From Armatimonadota bacterium (GTDB taxonomy: Bacteria; Armatimonadota; Zipacnadia; Zipacnadales; JABUFB01), in contig JAGPGE010000114.1 of NCBI GenBank assembly GCA_018056145.1, forward strand, positions 1 through 11,000: DNA of 11,000 nucleotides, written 5' to 3'. Positions 6,079-11,000 of this stretch are shown one piece after another; the first letter of the stretch is position 1, and each line of letters begins with the position of its first letter. Position numbers and translations under genes: made by a program. The notes beneath the pieces were generated by a model that was not told where the DNA came from, made no database searches, and worked only from the letters and a program-made list of their open reading frames with translations.

Positions 6079-7257
6079 TTGTCCGACCGAGTCAAGTTCC
6101 TCGTGATCCTTGCGGTCTTTCTCGTCTGCTACTTCATTCCTCTACACAACCCCCGTGTTCAGAGCGCCATCTGGGACATGTTCCTGATGCTCCAGGACTA
6201 CGCCCAGAAGCATGTCCTCTTCTGCCTGGTGCCCGCGTTCTTCATAGCCGGCGCGATCGCGGTCTTCATCAGCCAGGCGTCGGTGCTGAAGTACTTCGGC
6301 CCGAAGGCCAACAAGATCCTGTCATACGGCGTCGCTTCGGTCTCCGGGACGGTCCTCGCGGTCTGCTCGTGTACCGTGCTTCCGCTCTTCGCGGGCTTGT
6401 ACACTCGGGGAGCGGGGATCGGTCCGGCCACCGCCTTCCTGTACTCCGGCCCGGCGATCAACGTCCTGGCCATCATCCTCACCGCCCGGATTCTCGGTTT
6501 CGAGATGGGTGCGGCGCGGGCTATCGGCGCGGTCGTGTTCTCCATCGTGGTTGGTCTGTCCATGCACTTCCTGTTCCGCAAGGACGAGGAGAAGCGCGCC
6601 GCTGAGACCGAAGCCGCCTTCGGCGACATGGAAGACGATGATGTGCGACCGCTGTGGCAGACCGCGGCGTATGTGGCTACCATGGTCTTCATCCTCATCT
6701 TCGCCGCCTGGGCGAAACCCGCGGAGCAGTCCGGGTTCTGGTGGGAAGTGTACAAGATACACTGGTTTATCGTGCTGCCGCTGCTGGCGCTTCTGGGCCT
6801 CATGCTCTGGCGCTGGTTCTCCCGCGAAGAGATCAGCGAGTGGACCGGCGCCACCTGGGGTTTCGCCGCGCAGATCATGCCCCTGCTGTTCCTGGGCGTG
6901 CTCGCCGCTGGGCTGCTGCTAGGCATGCCGGGCAGCGACAATGGTCTGATACCCAATGAATGGGTGGCGAAGCTTGTCGGCGGGAACTCCCTGCGCGCCA
7001 ACTTCTTCGCGTCCGTCGTAGCGGCGTTCATGTATTTCGCGACGCTCACCGAAGTCCCCATTCTCCAGGGTCTCATGGGCAGCGGCATGGGCAAGGGCCC
7101 GGCACTGGCGCTTCTCCTGGCGGGTCCGGCGCTCTCATTGCCCAACATGCTTGTGATCCGCAGCGTTCTGGGAACGAAGAAGACGATAGCGTTCGTTAGC
7201 ATCATTGTGATACTGGCGACGTTGACCGGAATGATCTACGGCGCCATCGCCGCATAG
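6079..7257 (+). CDS. ArsP-family (DUF318) permease, probable organometal(loid) efflux transporter
   Basis: The 392-residue polytopic membrane protein has about ten hydrophobic segments (around 7-22, 46-65, 84-106, 114-138, 145-166, 195-211, 228-246, 260-283, 306-325 and 367-389, with a re-entrant-like stretch at 339-361). The family signature is AVCSCTVLPLFAGLYTRG at 94-111 followed by PATAFLYSGPAINVLA. A related half-motif recurs at TEVPILQGLMGSGMGKG (324-340) plus LAGPALSLPNML, an internal repeat. C96 and C98 are candidate metal(loid) ligands. Characterised ArsP proteins export trivalent organoarsenicals, and some relatives have been linked to Cu/Zn efflux. A TGA nine bases upstream in the same frame makes the TTG at 6079 the first possible start, preceded by a modest GGTGAT at 6068-6073. 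It is followed 18 bases later by the mini-thioredoxin, a pairing common in this family. Confidence 0.9.
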   Translation: MSDRVKFLVILAVFLVCYFIPLHNPRVQSAIWDMFLMLQDYAQKHVLFCLVPAFFIAGAIAVFISQASVLKYFGPKANKILSYGVASVSGTVLAVCSCTVLPLFAGLYTRGAGIGPATAFLYSGPAINVLAIILTARILGFEMGAARAIGAVVFSIVVGLSMHFLFRKDEEKRAAETEAAFGDMEDDDVRPLWQTAAYVATMVFILIFAAWAKPAEQSGFWWEVYKIHWFIVLPLLALLGLMLWRWFSREEISEWTGATWGFAAQIMPLLFLGVLAAGLLLGMPGSDNGLIPNEWVAKLVGGNSLRANFFASVVAAFMYFATLTEVPILQGLMGSGMGKGPALALLLAGPALSLPNMLVIRSVLGTKKTIAFVSIIVILATLTGMIYGAIAA

Positions 7258-7261
7258 CCTG

Positions 7262-7268
7262 AAGGAGG
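7262..7268 (+). promoter_or_regulatory. Strong ribosome binding site of the mini-thioredoxin
   Basis: AAGGAGG lies seven bases before the ATG at 7276 and close after the permease stop. It supports tight co-translation and high expression of the small redox protein. Confidence 0.6.
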
Positions 7269-7275
7269 CCTGACG

Positions 7276-7518
7276 ATGACGATCCAGGTATTGGGAACAG
7301 GTTGCCCCAAATGCAAGAAGATGACGGAGAATGTCGAAGCCGCGCTGAAACTGGCGGGTGTTGAGGCCCAAATCGAGAAGATCACCAGCGTCAGTGAGAT
7401 CGCGAAGTTCGGCGCGATGTTCACTCCCGCGCTGGCGATCGACGGAAAGCTCAAGGCCGCAGGGAAGGTCCTGCCGCCGGAGAAGATTGTTGATCTGATC
7501 AAGGCCAACCAGACCTGA
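7276..7518 (+). CDS. TM0996/MTH895-family glutaredoxin-like mini-thioredoxin
   Basis: The 80-residue protein consists of a thioredoxin fold alone. GTGCPKCKKM at 7-16 holds the redox pair C10 and C13, and FTPALAIDGKL at 49-59 provides the cis-proline P51 that faces it. Size and motif match the archaeal/bacterial redox-active disulfide protein 2 family. Members often sit beside ArsP-type permeases, probably keeping metal(loid) thiolates or the transporter cysteines reduced. It has no signal peptide and is cytoplasmic. Both redox residues are cysteine with no in-frame TGA, so this is not a selenoprotein version. Confidence 0.92.
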   Translation: MTIQVLGTGCPKCKKMTENVEAALKLAGVEAQIEKITSVSEIAKFGAMFTPALAIDGKLKAAGKVLPPEKIVDLIKANQT

Positions 7519-7559
7519 GAACGCTCGCGGAGCGCATCAAAGAAGGAGAGGCTCAGACC

Positions 7560-8363
7560 ATGCCAGAGCTTGCTGACGTGCGCATTGCCTGTCTGGGGAG
7601 CGGAATCATGGGCGGGTTGCTGGTCAAGCAACTGGTGGGTTCCGGAGTCGTACCCGCCACGAACATGGTCTGCTCCGACACCGATGAAGCGAAACTGGCG
7701 GAGCTGGCGGGTTCGCTGGGAGTCCGGGTGACGCAGGAGAACGCTGAAGCAGCCGCGATCGGGGACGTCGTGATCGTCGCCGTGCCGCCGCCCGCGGTGC
7801 TGCCGGTACTGTCCGAGATCTCCCCTGCCCTTCGAGCGGGCAAGATGATCGTCTCCGTGGCGGCCGGGGTAACCCTGGGCGCCATGCGGCAGGCGGTTCC
7901 GGACGGCGTGCAGCTGGCACGGGTCATGCCGAACACTCCCTCGTTGGTGGGTGAGGGCATGAACACTTTCGTGTGCGCGCCTGGAATGCCCCAGGACCTG
8001 CGCATGGTTCTGGAGGCAATGCTCGAGGTCTGGGGTGAAAGCCTCGAGATCGATGAGGGCCTGCTCAATGCGTTCTGTGCACTTCTGGCCGTGGGCCCGA
8101 CGTATCTTTTGCCGTTGGCGGGCCAGTTGATCGAGTCGGCGCAATCAGCAGGGATCTCCGCGTCGGACGCCCGTGTGTCCACGGCGCAGCTGTTCGTGGG
8201 TGTCGGCGCCCTGCTCAGGGATACCGACATCGACGCCGACGCCTTGCTCAACATGATCAGCATGCAGCCGATGGACGCGGTGGCTGCGCGCAAGCTCATC
8301 GCCGACGCCTATTCCGCGGTGAGTGGCAAGCTCGCCGAGGTGCAGTCGAAGCTCTCGGGGTAG
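7560..8363 (+). CDS. ProC-like (pyrroline-5-carboxylate reductase fold) NAD(P)-binding protein of divergent function
   Basis: The 267-residue protein has the ProC layout. GSGIMG at 13-18 is the dinucleotide-binding loop, VVIVAVPP at 70-77 follows the beta-alpha-beta units, and LARVMPNTPSLVGEG at 119-133 is the conserved ProC segment. The C-terminal helical half is much changed. The usual SGSGPAY is LLAVGPTY (175-182), and the SPGGTT signature expected near 234-239 reads SMQPMD. The substrate site for proline synthesis therefore appears lost. Its place inside an ArsR-controlled efflux operon argues for another reductive or NAD(P)-sensing role in metal(loid) chemistry. The ATG at 7560 has AGGAGAGG ten bases upstream. 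The 41-base gap before it contains a five-pair hairpin (7522-7534). A true but divergent P5C reductase cannot be excluded. Confidence 0.8.
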   Translation: MPELADVRIACLGSGIMGGLLVKQLVGSGVVPATNMVCSDTDEAKLAELAGSLGVRVTQENAEAAAIGDVVIVAVPPPAVLPVLSEISPALRAGKMIVSVAAGVTLGAMRQAVPDGVQLARVMPNTPSLVGEGMNTFVCAPGMPQDLRMVLEAMLEVWGESLEIDEGLLNAFCALLAVGPTYLLPLAGQLIESAQSAGISASDARVSTAQLFVGVGALLRDTDIDADALLNMISMQPMDAVAARKLIADAYSAVSGKLAEVQSKLSG

Positions 8364-8387
8364 CCAATCATCTGAGGAGAGAACTAT

Positions 8388-9614
8388 ATGCCCAACACCG
8401 CAGTGAATGCCGTGCTGTGTATGACCGTGCTGATCGGATCTTTGGCAAGCGGCGTTTTGGCCGCGGACGCGCCGGCCAAGCAGACGCTGCCCCGAATGGT
8501 GGACCTTGGGGCCGGGGGATGCATCCCCTGCAAGAAGATGGCGCCGATCCTCGAAGCGCTGAAGACTGACTTCGCCGGTCAGTTCGACGTGGAGTTCATT
8601 GACGTCTGGAAAAACCCGACGGCCGGGACGAAGTACAAGATCAGCCGCATCCCGACTCAGATCTTTCTCAGCGCCGAAGGGAAAGAGCTGTTCCGCCATG
8701 AGGGCTTCTACTCGCGCGAGGACATCCTGGCGAAGTGGCGAGACCTTGGCCTGGCGTTCGCCGACGCTGGCAAGTCCGTGAGCCGGTGGGAGCGTGTGAT
8801 TGCCGATACGCGGTCTCGCGACGAGATCTGCTACATGTGTGACGGCGACATCGACCCGCGCACGAAGGTGACGGTTGGCACTGAGAAAGGCGATGTCAAC
8901 CTTTCAAGCATGCACCATTTTTTCGTGATGATCTCCTGCCTTACGGCGGATCTGGCATCCACGGAATCGAGCGCGAAAGTGGCGGACTGGGCAACCGGCG
9001 CGATGGTTCCGGTGCAGTCAGCGGTCTACCTTTACGGGCTTGATGAGACCACCGGCAGGCCCACTGTGAAGGCTTTTGCCCAGCGCGATGCGGCCCTTGC
9101 CGAACAGCGTGTCGCCGGTGGCAGCCTTGTTGGTTACCCTGTCCTCAAGAGCAAGGAACTGGCCGTGCGCTGTGGCTTCTGTGACCGCGCGGTCTACCCG
9201 GAGGACGCCGCGGTGGTGAAGGTCGGAGGGCTCTACACCTGGGGCTGCTGCTCCCATTGTGCCCTAGGTGTCGCCGCGCGGACCGGCGCCGATATTGAGG
9301 TCCACGAGAGGGACCGCCTGACCGGTGAGGCCATCGTGGTGCGGACGCTCAACGGCAGCGTTGAGTCCGTCGATCCGCCGACAGCCGTGGCATGGTACGG
9401 CCAGCTCACCAAGCCCGATGGTAGCCATGTCTCAGCCGGCTGCTTCCACCAGGGCTTCTTTGTGTCGCCTGAGAGTCTGCAGAAGTGGCTGGATGCCAAT
9501 CCGCTCGAGACGGGCGAGATGATCACCATTGACAAGGCCCTCGCAGACAAGATGGCCCTGTCACCCCAACAGATCCAAAAAGCCTGCAAGATCGGGGAGT
9601 GTGCGCCGAAGTAG
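8388..9614 (+). CDS. Secreted thioredoxin / NosL-like / MerB-like multidomain cysteine protein
   Basis: The 408-residue protein begins with a Sec signal peptide (1-25, ending VLA before ADAP), so it acts outside the cytoplasmic membrane. Residues about 33-122 are a thioredoxin domain with GGCIPCKKM (C45, C48) and cis-proline P89 in RIPTQIF. Residues about 145-255 resemble NosL: EICYMCDGDI with C148 and C151, then DWATG, AVYLYG, TVKAFAQRDAALAE and GGSLVGYP. Residues about 260-385 resemble the C-terminal half of organomercurial lyase MerB: RCGFCDRAVYP, YTWGCCSHC (C287, C288, C291), RLTGEAIVV, VESVDPPTAV, and GCFHQGFFVSPESLQKWL. There C352 aligns with the catalytic Cys159 of MerB. NosL and MerB are known to share a fold, so this may be two tandem copies. 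A carbon-metal bond lyase or a metal-thiolate chaperone is inferred. AGGAGAG precedes the ATG by seven bases. Confidence 0.82.
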   Translation: MPNTAVNAVLCMTVLIGSLASGVLAADAPAKQTLPRMVDLGAGGCIPCKKMAPILEALKTDFAGQFDVEFIDVWKNPTAGTKYKISRIPTQIFLSAEGKELFRHEGFYSREDILAKWRDLGLAFADAGKSVSRWERVIADTRSRDEICYMCDGDIDPRTKVTVGTEKGDVNLSSMHHFFVMISCLTADLASTESSAKVADWATGAMVPVQSAVYLYGLDETTGRPTVKAFAQRDAALAEQRVAGGSLVGYPVLKSKELAVRCGFCDRAVYPEDAAVVKVGGLYTWGCCSHCALGVAARTGADIEVHERDRLTGEAIVVRTLNGSVESVDPPTAVAWYGQLTKPDGSHVSAGCFHQGFFVSPESLQKWLDANPLETGEMITIDKALADKMALSPQQIQKACKIGECAPK

Positions 9615-9657
9615 TGGCGGGCGCGACGACCCTGACAAATGCTAGGAGAGAAACTCG

Positions 9658-10059
9658 ATGGCTGACTGCTGCAACAAGCCCCAGGGAGCGAAAGCCGACT
9701 GCGCCTGCTCCGGTGACAATGTGCTCATCTTTGCCTGCAGTGGCGGGTCCAATGTCGGTCAGTTGACCAATGAGGCCGCCAAGAAGCTGGACCAGGAAGG
9801 ACTGGGCAAGTTCTTCTGCCTGGCGGGAATCGGCGGCGATATTGAGACGATGAAGGTCAACGCCGCGGGCGCAGACCGGATTATCGCTCTCGACGGCTGC
9901 GGTGTCGCGTGCGCCAAGATGACCTTGGAGCGCGCCGGGCTGCCGATCTCGTGCTACCTGGTAGTGACCGACGAAGGCGTCGAGAAGGGGCATCACTTCG
10001 AAATGTCCTGTGACGAGATCGACGGCATCTGTGGTCGGGTGCGCGAACTGCTGGCTTGA
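9658..10059 (+). CDS. DGC-domain putative zinc-binding protein, copy 1
   Basis: The 133-residue cytoplasmic protein carries the DGC domain named for its Asp-Gly-Cys signature. Here it is IIALDGCGVACAKMTLERAG at 75-94, with C81 and C85. Other conserved points are FACSGGSNVGQLT at 25-37 with C27, and KFFCLAGIGGDI at 51-62 with C54. An extra Cys-rich N terminus (MADCC, DCACS) is absent from the basic domain and could form a second metal site. The biochemical role of the family is not established; zinc or other soft-metal binding is presumed from the cysteines. AGGAGAG lies before the ATG, and the 43-base gap after the MerB-like gene shows no terminator. A paralogue follows immediately. Confidence 0.85.
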   Translation: MADCCNKPQGAKADCACSGDNVLIFACSGGSNVGQLTNEAAKKLDQEGLGKFFCLAGIGGDIETMKVNAAGADRIIALDGCGVACAKMTLERAGLPISCYLVVTDEGVEKGHHFEMSCDEIDGICGRVRELLA

Positions 10060-10077
10060 CGGTAACGGGATTCAGTA

Positions 10078-10084
10078 GAGGTGA
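10078..10084 (+). promoter_or_regulatory. Ribosome binding site choosing a TTG start
   Basis: GAGGTGA sits five bases before the TTG at 10090 and would overlap the alternative in-frame GTG at 10081. This favours 10090 as the true start of the second DGC protein. Confidence 0.5.
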
Positions 10085-10089
10085 GGTCA

Positions 10090-10485
10090 TTGAGCAAGCA
10101 GTGTCTGTGCAAGCCGGCGAGAGTGTTGATCGTGCCTTGCGGTGGCGCGTCGAATTGCGGCCAGGGAACCAGTGAAGCGGCGGTTCAGCTCACGCGGGAA
10201 GGAGTGGGCGAGATCTTCTGCCTGGCGGGCCTGGCGGCCCACATCCCGCAGATGGTCGAGACGGCCCGGCAGGCGGAACGCGTCTGCGTCGTGGACGGAT
10301 GCAGCCTGCAGTGCGCTCGGAAGACCGTGGAACACGCGGGCATCGCGGTCACGGACCATCTTGACCTCTCCCGCGAAGACCTGCCCAAGTCCCGCGACTT
10401 CGACAGGGTGCAGCAGAACGTGCTGTTCATGGTCAAGCTGATCAAACAGATGCTCAAACAGGCGCCGAAGGGAGTTGACGGGTGA
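10090..10485 (+). CDS. DGC-domain putative zinc-binding protein, copy 2
   Basis: The protein has 131 residues from the TTG, or 134 if the GTG at 10081 is used. It repeats the DGC layout of the preceding gene: VLIVPCGGASNCGQGTSEAA at 12-31 (C17, C23), EIFCLAGLAAHI at 41-52 (C44), and CVVDGCSLQCARKTVEHAG at 66-84 (C71, C75). The pair clearly arose by duplication but has diverged. This copy ends in a longer Lys-rich helix and its N terminus has CLC instead of the CC and CAC of copy 1. Its stop overlaps the start of the next gene, implying translational coupling. A heteromer with copy 1 or sequential metal hand-over is possible but not shown. Confidence 0.85.
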   Translation: MSKQCLCKPARVLIVPCGGASNCGQGTSEAAVQLTREGVGEIFCLAGLAAHIPQMVETARQAERVCVVDGCSLQCARKTVEHAGIAVTDHLDLSREDLPKSRDFDRVQQNVLFMVKLIKQMLKQAPKGVDG

Positions 10486-10871
10486 TGAGCGAGGATCGGC
10501 CCAAGCGAGGCTTGCTGCTGTGCGTCTGCCAGGGCACCTGCCCGTCGTTCCACCAGATGAACGTCTTCGAGGTACTCAATGCGTTGCGCCGCGAGAAGCT
10601 CATCGACTGGGTGGCGATACACCCGCAGCTCTGCGCCGATGACGGGGACGTCTACCTGAAGGAGTTGCTCCGCGGCGCCGAAAACCTGGGGCGCCTCTAC
10701 GTTGCCGGTTGCGATCCAACGATGCAGAAGAAAATGTACCGCTTCGCCTTCGATGAGGCGGGCTTCGACCCGAACCGACACAAGGGCGTTGACATCCGCA
10801 ACATGACCACTGAACAGGCCGTCGCAGCGATCAAGCAGCTGATTGCCGACGATGAAACCCAGGTGGCGTGA
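10485..10871 (+). CDS. Stand-alone HdrA N-terminal-domain-like protein
   Basis: The 128-residue protein resembles the N-terminal region of heterodisulfide reductase subunit A without the flavin and ferredoxin domains. LLLCVCQGTCPSF at 10-22 corresponds to the FVCHCG start of HdrA, C50 (HPQLCADDG) to the central cysteine, and RLYVAGCDPTMQKKMYRFAF at 70-89 to its AACSPRMHE segment. GFDPNRHKGVDIRNMTTEQA then matches the region that reads NIREQ in HdrA. C13, C15, C19, C50 and C76 could bind an iron-sulfur cluster or take part in thiol transfer. The ATG at 10485 overlaps the upstream stop by one base; a GTG at 10482 would add one Met. GGAG at 10471-10474 serves either. A ferredoxin gene follows, so electron delivery to a thiol or metal-thiolate reaction is a reasonable inference. 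Confidence 0.75.
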   Translation: MSEDRPKRGLLLCVCQGTCPSFHQMNVFEVLNALRREKLIDWVAIHPQLCADDGDVYLKELLRGAENLGRLYVAGCDPTMQKKMYRFAFDEAGFDPNRHKGVDIRNMTTEQAVAAIKQLIADDETQVA

Positions 10872-10883
10872 GGAGCGAGGGCA

Positions 10884-11000
10884 ATGGCCGCGAACTGGTT
10901 CCCGACGATCGACGAAGAGAAGTGCGTCGTCTGCCTTCAATGCGTGCAATTCTGCCCTCACGGTGTGTATGAAGAGCGCGAAGGGCGGCCGATTGTAGTC
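10884..11000 (+). CDS. 4Fe-4S ferredoxin-type protein (3' end outside window)
   Basis: The first 39 codons are present, starting at the ATG at 10884 with GGAGCGAGG before it and 12 bases after the previous stop. WFPTIDEEKC leads into C-x2-C-x2-C-x3-C-P (KCVVCLQCVQFCPHG), a complete set of ligands for one 4Fe-4S cluster. GVYEEREGRPIVV then follows, the usual link to a second cluster motif beyond the edge. It probably carries electrons for the HdrA-like protein just upstream. The remaining domains are unknown. Confidence 0.85.
   Translation, partial: MAANWFPTIDEEKCVVCLQCVQFCPHGVYEEREGRPIVV

Noticed and set aside
7522..7534. Small hairpin CGCTC-GCG-GAGCG between the mini-thioredoxin and ProC-like genes as a terminator.
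   Set aside because: It has only five pairs and no T-run. It is probably incidental or a minor processing site within the operon.
6198..8144. Long minus-strand open frames (6198-7205 and 7236-8144) opposite the permease, mini-thioredoxin and ProC-like genes.
   Set aside because: They lie opposite strongly supported genes and encode low-complexity, motif-free products, so they are shadows.
7560..8363. Calling the Rossmann protein a true ProC for proline synthesis.
   Set aside because: The SGSGPAY and SPGGTT signatures are not preserved and the operon context is metal(loid) handling.
1..11000. CRISPR arrays, tRNA or rRNA genes, insertion sequences and phage genes.
   Set aside because: I saw no regularly spaced repeats, no tRNA-like cloverleaf and no transposase or integrase motifs on either strand.

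Overview
This is a GC-rich bacterial segment, probably from an uncultured anaerobic or facultatively anaerobic polysaccharide degrader. Secreted or cytoplasmic glycosidases next to a URO-D-superfamily paralogue, together with HdrA-like and ferredoxin-type genes, recall Armatimonadota or Planctomycetota-type metagenome bins. The phylum is an inference from gene content only; there is no rRNA or other marker. Starts are a mix of ATG, GTG and TTG, and Shine-Dalgarno sites are generally strong.

Region A (1-4356, plus strand) is glycan degradation. It holds the C-terminal end of a beta-sandwich protein cut by the window edge (1-456), an exported GH42-like glycosidase with an N-terminal carbohydrate-binding-like domain (480-2882), a GC-rich double hairpin, and a cytoplasmic GH29 alpha-L-fucosidase (3103-4356). 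A convergent minus-strand gene (4402-5457) encodes a URO-D-superfamily protein. It carries the H-x-C...C zinc/thiol signature of methylcobamide-dependent methyltransferases rather than HemE features. A 12-bp inverted repeat separates the two convergent genes.

Region B (about 5550-11000, plus strand) is a metalloid/organometal-type operon that runs off the right edge. It starts with an ArsR-family repressor (5589-5900). The repressor's consensus promoter overlaps a 22-bp operator and the start codon, so the mRNA should be leaderless. A second operator with the same half-sites and spacing lies at 5936-5957, before the rest of the operon. Then follow an ArsP-family permease, a TM0996/MTH895-type mini-thioredoxin, a ProC-like Rossmann protein that has lost the catalytic signatures, a secreted thioredoxin/NosL-like/MerB-like multidomain protein, two tandem DGC-domain cysteine proteins, a stand-alone HdrA-N-terminal-like protein and the start of a 4Fe-4S ferredoxin.

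The most economical reading is an ArsR-controlled system that cleaves or thiolates an organometal(loid) compound outside the membrane and exports the product. Thiol and iron-sulfur proteins would supply reducing power or metal shuttling. It lacks the familiar arsenate reductase, ArsB/Acr3 and MerA. From memory it resembles the SAO (selenocysteine-assisted organometal) families named by NCBI, here in a form with cysteine only. The metal handled, and whether the distal genes belong to the same pathway, cannot be settled from sequence alone.
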